Assembly: GCA_025506515.1 (NCBI GenBank)
Contig: JACCIX010001216.1
Coordinates: forward strand, 40,001 to 104,000
Length of the DNA: 64,000 nt
Direction: 5' to 3'
Source: Flaveria trinervia
Taxonomy: Eukaryota > Streptophyta > Magnoliopsida > Asterales > Asteraceae
Shown: positions 34,385 through 45,245 of the stretch, piece after piece
Layout: every line of letters begins with the position of its first letter
Position numbering within the stretch: position 1 is the stretch's first letter
The notes under the pieces: model-generated
What the model was told of the DNA's origin: nothing
Databases searched by the model: none
The model's input: the letters and a program-made list of their open reading frames with translations, nothing else
Made by a program: the position numbers and the translations under genes

Positions 34385-34720
34385 GGGTATCTCCTAGATT
34401 TGGAACAACATTTCCTTCGTTGTCAGTATACTCTGGATAATGTTAGGCCGTGACATCCTCAATCTCTATCTCGTCTATGTCATTTAGCTCATCGTCACTT
34501 TCCGCGTTTACTGTAGGAGTATCCTTCACGATCTCGTCAGGATTTAGTCGGAATATTTCGGCTAATTGCTCGTCAGTGAATTCATGAATTATTTATCCTT
34601 CTTCAGGAATGTAACTCACAGATCTCCTTACTATCCCTTGCAGATCAAGAATCATTGTGAGTTGAGTCTTGATCTGCTGAAAGGGAGCAACATTGTATTC
34701 ATCTCTTTGAAAATTTGGAT
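34385..34720 (-). pseudogene. Copia additional ORF, acidic middle segment
   Basis: A frame different from the flanking ones reads QIKTQLTMILDLQGIVRRSV, then after a stop HEFTDEQLAEIFRLNPDEIV, DELNDIDEIEIEDV and ETLDKMEQESEKNKEQ. It is strongly acidic, with two stops. It connects to the C-terminal domain by a frame change near 34300. Confidence 0.55.
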
Positions 34721-34859
34721 CTGCTTGATTTAAAACATGTAACACATCAACGATTAGTCAATAATCAAAACAGTAAACATCACATATATACATAAACATT
34801 AATTACATAATATTAATCCAAAATTCAATTACAAAGTTTTCAAGTACATAAATATCTAA
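34721..34859 (-). other. AT-rich gap inside the additional ORF, intron-like
   Basis: About 140 bp of A/T-rich sequence with stops in all frames, ending (minus strand) in a T-rich run and ...TTTTAAATCAAGCAG before coding resumes. It could be a spliced intron, or simply the gap between two ORFs. Unproven. Confidence 0.3.
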
Positions 34860-35080
34860 ACATTAGTTTTCCCTTTAATAGCCAGCGTGTCAGTAGGAGA
34901 GGCACAAGATGAGGCTCCTTGGTCTTGATTTCTCTTTGTACGTCTCTCTTGACCTTGAGCTGATGTAGATGCAGCTGCATCTCCTTCTTCATCATCATCA
35001 TCATCACTGTTCTGCCTTTCCCTTGTCTCTTCTTTATCACTTGTCTCATCATCATCACTCTCATCATCTTCACCATCATT

Positions 35081-35110
35081 ATCATCATCATCATCATCAT
35101 CATCATCATC
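35081..35110. repeat. Trinucleotide microsatellite (ATC)10
   Basis: Ten uninterrupted atc units. On the minus strand it codes Asp in one frame and Met in another; the downstream sequence is clearly acidic in the Asp frame (ends TDTLAIKGKTNV then stop), while upstream coding enters in the Met frame. The repeat therefore marks a frame slip. Confidence 0.85.
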
Positions 35111-35439
35111 TCCTTCTCTTTCTTGAGAGGCTCATCCTTTAATCCCTTGAGCTTGAGCATGATGGTCTTGTTAGAAGCCTTCAACTCCTCTATCCTCTTT
35201 GCTGAGTGGACATTTTGCTCTTGGAGTTGGGCGATTTGCTGAGCTTGCTGTGAGATTTGTTGTGCTTGGGTGGCGTTTAGCTCCACAAGCTGACATAGTT
35301 GGGTGGTGTTTTCTTCATCAGCAGCTATCAGCTTCAGCACTATACGGTTGAGTGCTGAAAGCTGTTCCTCTACCCCAATAGGAGGTAGAGATGAACCTGT
35401 GTGAAATGTAGGGTGGGATGATGGTCCGGCTTGGTGGCT

Positions 35440-35660
35440 AGTGGTGGTGGTGGTGGCAGAGGTGAATATTGGGGGTGGTATAGAGGTGGGTGGTGGTGGA
35501 TGAGCTGTAATGGTGGTGGATGAGCTGTAATGGTGGTGGATGAGCTGTAATGGTGGTGGATGAGATGTGGGTAAGTGGTGGAGTGGGTGTGGTTGTGGTG
35601 TGTGAGGTGGTAGTGGTAGTGGTGGAAGGTGTGGCTGAGGTAGTGGCTGTGGTGGTAGAT
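35440..35660. repeat. Simple repeats (ggtggt)n and tggtggtggatgagctgtaa copies
   Basis: Four copies of a 20-bp unit gtaatggtggtggatgagct at about 35490-35570, embedded in ggt/gta-rich sequence. It encodes Pro/His/Thr/Ser runs on the minus strand. Confidence 0.8.
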
Positions 35661-36924
35661 GAGGTCAGGGTAAACTTCAGTCTTTTCCCCTTCTTGCCAT
35701 AGGGGTGAGCCATCCTCTTCTTCCTTGTGCCTCTAGGCACTAAGGCTCCCCCTTGGCTGCTGGGCGGGTCCGGGGCATATGAGGGATCTGAATCAGCAGT
35801 AGCATCCCCGGACTCCCCTGGGCGTCCACCAACCGCCCGTAATCCTCTCTCTGTGGCAACCACCCTACTGCCCATAGTCCTCGTCAGAGGCTCCTCATCA
35901 CTATCTGCCTCCTCATCGGGAGGACAGAAATCCTGGTGAAAGCTGGCAGTGGTGGCATCTGTATGAGTAAGGGGTGGAGATGTAGTATGTGCAGGGCTGG
36001 CCCTAGAAACAGCGAGGCCAGAATCTCCACCCGTGTCTCCGTCATCATCATCGGAGTCATCAGATGGAAGAGCAATCTGCTCAACATCTGAATCATTCTC
36101 CTCGTGGCGCCACTTACACCTTCCCGGCGCCACGTACTCCACTTGGGCCAGATGCCCGATCAGTCTCTTAACAGGGGGTTTGACCTGCTTTCCCCTGTAG
36201 ACCTTCATGCGGCCTAGTGTCATGTCATCCATCACCTCCAGTGACACCATATCCTGGCTCTCCTTAGGCAGAAAAGGCAGCTTCTCATCAATAATCATCT
36301 AGAGAAACCTCGGGTACATACAAAAACCCTCTTTGCCTTTAGCCTCCAGATTCTCAATCAAGTATGAGAATATTATGCTCGAGAAGCTGAAGGGGTGGTT
36401 TAGCACCAGTGCCACGTAGGCATTCTGAATCTGGTCTGAAAGATCATCATAGCCACCCCTCCTTGAAGCTAAGCACTTAAGTATCACATATGCTAAGTAC
36501 TTGTACTAGGGACACAGGTTGCTCTTGTTGAGCACACCTACATTTATGTCCCCAGGGTACTTAATCCTAAGGAAACACCCTCTCACTATCAGAGGGTGTA
36601 GTCTGGTCGGGTGATCTACATCGTCACCCAGATCTAGTACTAGATGAATATCAGCAGCAGTCACCTCGATAGTCTGCCCAAATATAGTACTCCGGATGTT
36701 GTAGGGCTCATGGGATCGATCAACCGATGCCCCTCCCAGAAGGCCTGCTGTATAGACCTATAGGGAGTGCACGGTGTAGATATGGCTCTGTGGATCTGTG
36801 ACCTCTTCAGAAAAGCTATAATGCTAGCAAACTCGGCAACGTGCCGAGTTGTGGCGTCCAGATGTGCATAAATATTGTGCTTGGGGTTTATGGTCCACCT
36901 ATCCGCCATCAATCTGTAACACAA

Positions 36925-39500
36925 GGAGCATACAAGTTAGTTCATCACACAACAGAAACCATTTCTAATTAACCTGTTTGAAATTAGTTTGGTTCAATCA
37001 TGCGATTGAACCATACGACTAGGTTCAGTCGTTTGACCTAGCATGCGACTGGATACAATCGGGTGACTAATCATGCGATTGAGTTCAATCGGGTGACTGT
37101 ACCTGCGATTGGTTCAGTCGGCCGACTGAGCTTATTCGTACCATTTATTCGGCCAACTGAGTCATTAGTCCAGCTCCGTCGGCGATTGAAATTCATCCGG
37201 GTGTCTAGTCGCATGACCCACTGTTTATTTGATTGAAATTCGAATTTTGACCAAATCTAAACATTAGACATCATGGTTTGGTTCAATAGACTCGCAATAA
37301 CCCTACTAACTGTATTATAACCATGATTTCAACATTTTACTTAGTTTTATTAGGTTATTGTCCAATTTAACTCTCGGTTCTTGTTAGGGCTGAATGTTGT
37401 CATTTTGGAATCAAATCGATTGAAATTTGGTGATATAGCACCGCATTGTACCTGTGTAAACACCAAAAATCATCAGATTATGAAATTTGAGGTCAAGAAA
37501 GGTCAGAGGAAATTTTGACAGAGTAACGGCTCAAAGTGCGATTTAGGGCGATTGAGGGGTGGTGAGTCTGTGCGATCGACTATGCCCTATTTATACTGAC
37601 TCTGTATTCAATCGGGCGACTGGATCCATTCACTCCTTTCAATCGGGCGATTGAATCTCAGTGGTGCGATTGGTTCAGTCGATCACATTCAGTCGGCCGA
37701 CTGGGTTTCAGTCGGGCGACTAACTCATTCGGATAACTCCATTCGGGCGACTGGCTCAATCTTGTAAGCCATTCATGTGAATAGTTCATACTCATGTTTC
37801 ATTCGACTGTCTAGGGCATAAGTATGGTCCAATCGTACGATTGGTCCATACTCATGGTCCAGTCGTGCGAATGGATCAAACTTATGATTTTGACTTTATG
37901 ACCATTTGACATTTAACTTCATTTGACTATCGAATAAACATTTTGAATAATTTTTGATAACCTCAGACGTGATCCTTTTAAAACAATTTGTCACCTCAGA
38001 CGTGACCCATTAACATTGAAAGCCCGTTTGGTCACCTCAGACGTAACCTTTTTAAGTAATTGAATCCCAGATTGAACTCCACGACATAGTCCGACATATA
38101 ACCTAAATTGACAAACTTAAACAAAAGAAACTACTAGAATTTAAGACACATTTTTGTGATTTTGTGTGAGGTGGAAATCCTACGATTGAAATCTAACAGA
38201 TTTATTTCTTGAACAGGCAGCTTCAAGTTATTTTGACCATAAGAGGAGTGATTCATTATGGAATCATACAGGTAATCAAATCATTCAAAACGTGTTACCA
38301 AAATCATTTTATGCTAGATTCTTGTTTTCGTCAAGAGTCACTTGCAGATTAAGGAAATCATACTAGTACTTTAAGACACACACATTGATTTGGACTTTCA
38401 AGAATTGCAGCCATGATGATTGTCAGTATACTTGTCCACTTAAATCCATACACAGACTTTTGACACAGATTGGTGCTAGTTTAAGATTTAATTATTTCAA
38501 ATTTATGGATCCCACGCTTATATGGTAATCAACATTCCACAGGAGATTTTTAAGCGGTCTATGGGTATTTTGACAAGAAGACACTATTCTTAGAGCTTTA
38601 AAAGAGAAGCCAAGCCTCAGGTCAGTGCCACCGCACAGCAGAGAGGTGGCAAACAACAGTGAATTCTAGAATATATAGGTTATGCTTATCCTCAGGTCAG
38701 TGCCACCGCACAGCAGAAATGCACATAACCTATCTTCTTGTTTGAGCAATTTATTTTTGTTGCACAGATCGCACCAACAACATAGGTTATCATTTTGATT
38801 GCTTTTTTGCATTTTTCATCATGTGCTTTGCTCATATTTTGGTCATCCACACATATTTGTGGCGTTTATTTTGCTCGTCACCCCTTATTGGAACTCTGTT
38901 GTTTGTGTTAACCAGGGATAAGATGATGACCCACAGCTTGTTGAACAGCTTAGTTTGATCTTGAGATCACCAGCAGGTCTACTTATCTATTGTGTTGAAT
39001 CTATCAACACATCATCTAATGGTATAGCAACCTCTAGGTCTACTTTCTCCGTGTTTCCTTAGTAGTCGCTAGTGTTACTATCATTTTTTCTTTTATTTTT
39101 GCTTAGACTTCTCAGACTTATATTTTGAATTTCGCATCTAATTCAAATCATATCTTTTTAAAAGTCCCAAATGCTTTGTTCCTGTGTACTATCATTTTCC
39201 ATAGTCGTTGAATCGATCTCCCGGATACGATCTCATGTCTATCAACTTACCTGTCCTCCTCCCTCGTTTTTTTAATACTAACTTAACCTATTCTCTCCCT
39301 AAAATTCTAAAACGGTAAACGATTTGCGTTTTTAGGATTTTAATAAGCGAAGAATGAAATTAATAAAATAAATTAAATAAAATAACCTAGAATAAAAGAA
39401 AATACAAGAAAATAAAAGAAAATGGACATGACGCATCGGACTAGACTTATTCATCGTCTGGAATGACATCTCTTTTCTTTTTAACGCCGTTGACCTCTAA
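36925..39500 (-). other. Non-coding spacer between RNase H and the additional ORF
   Basis: 2.6 kb with no coding resemblance. 36980-37880 is rich in dyad words such as tcagtcggccgactga (37114-37129) and ttcaatcgggcgactg. 37970-38050 repeats cacctcagacgtgac three times. A phrase cctcaggtcagtgccaccgc acagcag occurs twice (38616-38642 and 38692-38718), flanked by ataggttatg/cataacctat inverted words. Such a spacer may carry a splice acceptor or regulatory signals for the downstream ORF (inference). Confidence 0.5.
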
Positions 39501-40130
39501 CTAATATAGAAAACGTGGTTTATCAAATGCTTTTGTATAGAGGTCAACGCGTTGAAAATCCGTATTTATTTTAACAACATCGATTAGATTCTTTTCAAAA
39601 CAATCATGTATAAAGTGATATTTTATGCCGATGTGTTTGGTCTTAGGATGTTGGACAGGATTTTTAGTAACGGCTATTGCAGCAGAATTATCAACAAATA
39701 TAGGGGTGTTAGAAAATTTCAAACCATAGTCCCGCATCTGCTGTTGAATCCAGATGATTTGAGAACAGCAGCTTGCCGCAGCAACATATTCAGCTTCACA
39801 AGTTGATAACGCAACTAATGTTTGCTTCTTGCCCTGCCACGTAACTAATCTTCTCCCAAAGAATTGACAACCTGCTGAGGTGGATTTGTAGTTCATCTTG
39901 AAGCCGCCATAATCCGAGTCACTGTATGCGGTTAGCTCGAAGTCATTATCATGAGGATACCACAATCCAAGTGTGGGTGTGCCCTTCAGATAACGAAATA
40001 TCCTTTTGACCCCAATAAGATGGTTAACTTTTGGTTTTGTCTGATATCTTGAATAAAGACATGTTGCATACATAATATCAGGTCTTGAGGCAGTGAGGTA
40101 CATGAGAGATCCAATCATTCCTAGGTACAT
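39501..40130 (-). CDS. Copia RNase H domain and end of RT (209-aa open frame)
   Basis: Uninterrupted frame: YLGMIGSLMYLTASRPDIMY (end of the RT thumb/connection), then the RNase H core with LTAYSDSDYGG (first Asp), STCEAEYVAAASCCSQIIW (Glu) and IFVDNSAAIAVTKNPVQHPK (second Asp), HIGIKYHFIHD and VDLYTKAFDKPRF. All acidic residues of the RNase H active site are visible. It is separated from the RT frame by a frame change in the overlap at 40121-40130. It degrades the RNA template during reverse transcription. Confidence 0.88.
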   Translation of the reverse strand: MYLGMIGSLMYLTASRPDIMYATCLYSRYQTKPKVNHLIGVKRIFRYLKGTPTLGLWYPHDNDFELTAYSDSDYGGFKMNYKSTSAGCQFFGRRLVTWQGKKQTLVALSTCEAEYVAAASCCSQIIWIQQQMRDYGLKFSNTPIFVDNSAAIAVTKNPVQHPKTKHIGIKYHFIHDCFEKNLIDVVKINTDFQRVDLYTKAFDKPRFLY

Positions 40131-41073
40131 GGTGGCGTCAACCAGATCACCATCCTCGTCGGTGCTACATCATGATTTGTAGCAAGTGGAGTCCCAGCTG
40201 TGAAAGCAATCTCCATGTCAAACCGACTGAGAATATCCCCTTCATACTTGGTCTGATGTAGAAATATTCCCTTTGGTGTTTGATCTACCTGTAGGCCGAG
40301 AAAGAACTTCATCTCTCCTATGGCACTTATTTCAAATTCTGCCTTCATCACTGCTTCAAATTCTTTACATAATTCTTCGTTCTTGGAACTGAAGATTATG
40401 TCATCTACGTAAATCTGAACCAGCAGCAGATCACCATCTTTCTCTTTGATGAACAGTGTACAGTCAATTACACCTCTACGAAATCCATGTTTCACTAGGT
40501 GAGTTGAGAGTTTTTCATACCATGCTCTCGGGGCTTGGTCAAGCCCGTAGAGAGCCTTATCCAGTTTGTAAACTCTATCCCGATGATATGGATCCTCAAA
40601 TCCCTCGGGTTGACTAACATACACTATTCCCTGGATTTCACTATGAAGAAATGCACTCTTTACATCCAATTGATAGATTATAATCTTCATGTAAGAGGCA
40701 TAGGCTAGGAAGATATGGATGGCTTCCATTCTCGCCACAGGTGCAAATACTTCATTGTAATCAATTCCCTCGACTTGTCGAAATCCTTGAACTACAAGTC
40801 GAGCCTTGTTCCTAATGATGACACCTTGGTAATTTTTCTTACATTTCAAGACCACTTGGTGCCAATGACTTTAGCACTTTTAGGTCTATCTACCAGTGCC
40901 CATACACCTAACTTCTTGAACTGAAGAAGTTCTCCTTGCATGGCACTCACCCATGCCTCATCATTTAGTGCTTCACTGACGTATTTTGGCTCAAACTGAG
41001 ACACAAAACATCGGTATGCACCATCGTGAAGGTATCCTTTCTCCATTACTGAGGCATAATCAGCTGAATACAA
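40121..41073 (-). pseudogene. Copia reverse transcriptase, main copy
   Basis: Two frames. 41073-40846 gives PKYVSEALNDEAWVSAMQGE and VWALVDRPKSAKVIGTKW. 40855-40121 gives IIRNKARLVVQGFRQVEGID, YNEVFAPVARMEAIHIFLAY, VYQLDVKSAFLHSE-type block (here IIYQLDVKSAFLHS), YGLDQAPRAWYEKL and LLLVQIYVDDIIFSSKN with the catalytic YVDD. It is a near-complete RT palm apart from the frame change at about 40850. Confidence 0.88.
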
Positions 41074-42145
41074 CTGATTTCTTGTCTGAACTCCTGATGT
41101 GACATCCCCAATGACATTGTCCAGAGGATGATAGACATTTAGGCGTGATCCAGGAGTGGTGGGAACAACTACCTCAGAATCTAGATTATAAACGTTTGGT
41201 TCTGTATCTGAGGTAGTAGGAGTGTGAGGTTCATCTCCCCCATAGCACTCATCTCACACTCTGCCTTCATTACAGATTCAAATTCTTTACATAATGTTTC
41301 ATTTTTGGAACCGAAGATTATGTCGTCCACATAAATCTGTACCAGCAGTAAATCTTCATCCTTTTCTTTGATGAACAAGGTATAGTCAATAACTCCTCTG
41401 CGAAAAACCATGTTTCACAAGATGAGTCGAGAGTTTCTCATATCAGGCTCTCGGGGCTTGATGGAGCCCGTAAAGAGCCTTGTCCAGCTTGTAAACTCTA
41501 TCCCGATGATAAGGATCCTCAAATCCTTCGGGTTGACTAACATAGACTGTTTCACGAATTTCACCCATGAAGGAATGCACTTTTTACATCTAGTTGATAG
41601 ACTTTAATCTTCATGTAGGATGCATATGCTAGGAAGATACGAATTGCTTCCATCCGAGCCACAGGTGCAAACACTTCATTGTAGTCAATGCCTTCAACTT
41701 GTCTAAACCCTTGAATGACAAGCCAAGCCTTGTTTCTGATTATGACACCTTGGTCATCTTTCTTGCATTTAAGGACCCATTTAGTGCCAATCACCTTAGC
41801 ACCTTTTGGTCTAACCACAAGGGTCCATACTCCTAACTTCTTGAACTGTAGGAGTTCTTCTTGCATAGCACCAACCCGTGCCTCATCGTTTAACACTTCA
41901 CTCACATATTTTGGCTCAAATTAAGACACAAAACATCAATATGCACCATTGTGAAGATAGCCTTTTTCCATGACTGAGGCATAATCAGCTGAGTATAGCT
42001 GATTTCGTGTCTGTACTCCCGATCTAACATCCCCAATGATGTTGTCTGAGGGATGATAAACATTTAGTCGAGATCCAGGAGTAGTGGGACCAACTACTTC
42101 ATTATCCAGATTGTGAAACTCAGGTTCAGTATCTGTAGCTATTGG
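40320..42145 (-). repeat. Tandem duplication of linker plus RT N-terminal half (~0.9 kb units)
   Basis: Units about 40320-41232 and 41233-42145 run head to tail: each begins (minus) with a linker ending ...TYVSE/...SEVLNDEA, then the RT opening, FAPVA, DVKSAF and YVDD blocks, up to M-x-A-x-x-E-M-x-A/S-x-G-E-M. At 41232 the RT of the upstream unit breaks off after AMGEM and the linker of the second unit begins. The two are visibly similar but clearly diverged. Confidence 0.8.
41181..41905 (-). pseudogene. Partial duplicate of copia RT (upstream unit)
   Basis: 41905-41561 reads SEVLNDEARVGAMQEELLQF, GTKWVLKCKKDDQGVIIRNK and YNEVFAPVARMEAIRIFLAY. After a break, 41411-41181 gives IDYTLFIKEKDEDLLLVQIY, then VDDIIFGSKNETLCKEF, stopping after SAMGEM, where the sequence switches to linker of the next unit. 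The rest of RT is therefore supplied only by the downstream copy. Confidence 0.85.
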
Positions 42146-42701
42146 AGTTTGAGATTCAGAAGTGTTAGAGGCATCGGGATTTGATGCTTATGTACTTTCA
42201 TTTGTGGGAACCTGTTTCTCCAAGTCCACATGTTCAGTCTTAACTGTTTCATCATCAGAGGAAGAATCACTTACTTCAAACTCTCCCCCTGAAGGGCTAG
42301 AAGTATCATCTAATGGTGCCATTGTTGTCGCGTCTTATGGAATGTTTAAAACATCGTACATCTTCATGGCAGACGACTCGTCATCAGTAGGAGAAAGCAG
42401 CAGATTGAAGGATTTGAAGAATCCATCATAGTCGAAGAAGAAGTAGGGTCCTTTTCCAGTAGGGTGTGGTGTATCTTTGAACATCTACATTGCATCACAT
42501 TTCTACCTGACCCTTGAGTTGTTGTAAACTCTCTTGTCTGGTATATTGTATCCGAGGAAAATACCTTCTTCAGCCTTCTCACTAAACTTCCCAGTATGAG
42601 TTTTCTTTAACAGTACGCACGGTGCGCCAAACGGTTCTAGATACTCCAGGTTGGGTTTACGTCGCTGGAGCAGTTCATAACAGGTTTTCCATGTTGTTTG
42701 A
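42146..42701 (-). pseudogene. Copia integrase C-terminal part and Ser-rich linker
   Basis: From the solo-LTR border the frame reads TTWKTCYELLQRRKPNLEYL, FGAPCVLLKKTHTGKFSEKA and EGIFLGYNIPDKRVYNNS, the usual copia integrase C-terminus. After a stop at 42503 it is followed by an acidic/Ser linker (42480-42146). It joins, across the inserted LTR, to the integrase core at 45246-46060. Confidence 0.85.
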
Positions 42702-45240
42702 TGTAAGGCCCCGTTCCCGGGCACCTTACAGCTGGTGGTTCATCGCACTTAAAACATTATCAAATGTAAATGTACATTAATTTTGTAGCGGAATTTAAAA
42801 CATTCATTAATAACTAAGAACATGTTATTTACAACATTAGTTTTCATCTCAAAATACAAGACATGTCAAAATACGGATGCCAGCCTCCAAACACTCCCAG
42901 TAGCTTATGCATCCATGCCTGCAACTCCTCAGCATCAACATATACCTGCCAACTATCATGCATACAAAAGTCAGCGACGCTGAGTCAGTTCTAGTTTTAT
43001 AATAAAACATACTTTGCTGTGTTAAAACTGTTATTTACTTATTTCAAAACATACTATACTTTACAACCGGTCGTGATCATGCATCATACGTACATACAGA
43101 TAATATCATTATTATCTTCGCCATTACGTTCATTAACTTTGTTCATTCAACGTATTACATTATCGTTCACTTCTCTTCCTAGATCCGGTCAGGCTTTACC
43201 CTCTTCGTGGCACTCAGCCAGGATTACTGAGGTCGAATGACAAGGATCTTGTTCAGTACTTTATTACGATAATTCATTTACGTTCATACATACATTCGTT
43301 CTTTACATCATTATTTTTCACTTTACTCAAGATCCAGTCAGACTTTACCCTCTTCGTGGCACTCAGTCACGATTACTGACGTCGAATGACAAGGATCCTG
43401 TTCATTCATTATCGCACTTTAGCTCAAATCGCACATTCACATCATCGTACCCGAAGTACATATCGCACAGATCGCACACATAAGGAAGCTAGAATCGCAC
43501 GCTATCTCATGGGTTAGCCAAGATCGCACGCTATAAAAACCACATGAGGCAGCCAAAATCGCACGCTACCCTTATGCTGTCCATTGCACAGATCGCACCA
43601 ATCGCACCATCGGAGTGGTCACGAAGACCGACTCCCCCTGTGTGTGAGAGCTCTCAGGGTTTAGCCAGAATCGCACGCCATCCTATGGGTTAGCCAAGAT
43701 CGCACGCCATAAAACCACATGAGGCAGCCAAAATCGCGCGCTACATAGCACACAGTAAATACCACATCACATGTATCGGAGCAGTTACCAAAACTGAACT
43801 CCCATTGTGTCTATGTCCCCTTATGAGTAAGCCAAGATCGCACGCTATGATACACACACAGTTGAGCTAACGACTCTTAGTGAGTCGTAAACCTCCTTCC
43901 TTTCTTTCGCAAGCCATCCTATCTCTCATTCGTTTATGCTCGCATTCATTCATTACATTCCTCTTTTCATTATCTTCCACTTTACGTTACATAGTACTTT
44001 CATTACATTCATTAACGTTCAACGCAAAGCCAAGGGAAGACATACATACATAATAAGGAACACACATAAACATAAACATACATCATCACCAATACATGCA
44101 CATCATACATGCATAACACACATCAAACGTAAGCCATCACATCATAACCAGGCTTATCTTCCCATTATACCCCTTAAAAACCACTTAGAAAACCTCAAGT
44201 CCAAAGTGGGCACATGGGTCCTTCCAGGCGCATGAGCATAAAATTCTAAGTATAAAACAGTCCGGGCGCATGGGCACTGTTTGGGCGTTTCTGCCCTGTT
44301 CAGGCGCATCACCAACACTTAGTTGTTTCAAGCACTTGGGCGCATGGGCACTGCCTAGGCGCATGGCCAATACTTAGCCGTTTCAATCTCTGGGACGCAT
44401 GGGCACTATTTAGGCGCATGACCCACCCTTGGGCGCATGGCCAACACTTAGACGCATGGGCCAACATGCTGGGCGCATGGGCCACTATTTAGGCGCATGA
44501 CCCACCCTTGGGCGCATGGCCAACACAGGCGTCTGGCCACTCATGCTGGACGCATGGACAACTGTTTGGGCGCATGAACCACTATTCATGTTCATCAGAC
44601 ATTCTGAAATCTTTTCTATGCCACCAATTTCACCCGATTCTCATTCTAAGCATACCCAAACATAGATCTAACATACTAAGGCCATCTAAGCATGCTAAAC
44701 ATCATCTCTAACCCATAATCATCACTATAACATGCATACATACATACAACATTTGAAGATAAAGCTGTAAATCCACGGTTTTACTTGAAAACATCACTTG
44801 GTATGCATAATAGCCCCAAATCAGTTAAAAATTAGTAAAAGAGGGGTTCTAGAAACTCACCTTTAGCAGCTTTTGAGCATCACTCTTCCCGTTCAAGACC
44901 CACTTCGATTCAGCTCTTTGAATCCCGAAAGTAAACTCTAAACAACCGAACTTCGGTCAAGAACTCAATACTCAACTGAAACCGAGCTCAAACAAGAGAA
45001 GACTTACCTTTTTCAGCTTCTTCTTCCTCTTTCTCTCTTTAGAACCGGGCTCTCTCTCTCTTCTTCTTCTTCCGAGATCAAGCAGCTTTCTGCTTGATAT
45101 GGGCGACCATGCCCTTAAATATCTTAAAATAATAAGATTTGTACTTTGTACACTTTTTCCCCTCCATTTGTGCATAATTTCCATTTCTTCCACTTACTTT
45201 TCTTTTCTTTTTGTTTAAGTAGAAATTTCAAGGTGTTACA
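42702..45240 (-). mobile_element. Gypsy solo LTR inserted in copia integrase
   Basis: 2539 bp with ends TGTAACACCTTG (minus strand start at 45240) and CCGGGAACGGGGCCTTACA, related to the gypsy LTRs at 10192-12873 and 56905-59380. Perfect 5-bp target duplication tttga at 42697-42701 and 45241-45245. No internal region: product of LTR-LTR recombination. Internal repeats differ from its relatives: a duplicated ~135-bp segment (43180-43265 and 43325-43410), many gccaagatcgcacgc words (43490-43860) and a gggcgcatggcc array (44220-44580). Confidence 0.92.
44215..44585. repeat. Short-period repeat in solo LTR, core GGGCGCATGG
   Basis: About 15 copies of (t)gggcgcatg(g/a) with spacers such as gcactattta and ccaacactta. 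A related, sparser set lies at 12000-12200 and 18170-18240 in the other gypsy LTR. Confidence 0.85.
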
Positions 45241-45245
45241 TTTGA

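Larger units (their letters stand above)
34860..36924 (-). pseudogene. Copia additional ORF, N-terminal domain and low-complexity/coiled-coil part
   Basis: The N-terminal block (36924-36661) has HVAEFASIIAFLKRSQIHRA. After a frame change come IFGQTIEVTAADIHLVLDLG (36690-36630), LILKC-type helix, YVALVLNHPFSFSSIIFSYL (36410-36350) and FCMYPRFL, then IIDEKLPFLPKESQDMVSLE. This order matches extra-ORF proteins of Asteraceae copia elements. A Ser/Thr/Pro/His-rich segment of simple repeats (36100-35440) and a Gln-rich coiled-coil candidate (35300-35150, SQQAQQIAQLQEQN) follow, then an acidic tail. At least four frame breaks, two of them at simple repeats. Role unknown. Confidence 0.6.

Noticed and set aside
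34840..35340. Poly-Met protein
   Set aside because: The Met run is the wrong phase of an ATG/GAT repeat; the sequence beyond it codes sensibly only in the Asp frame.
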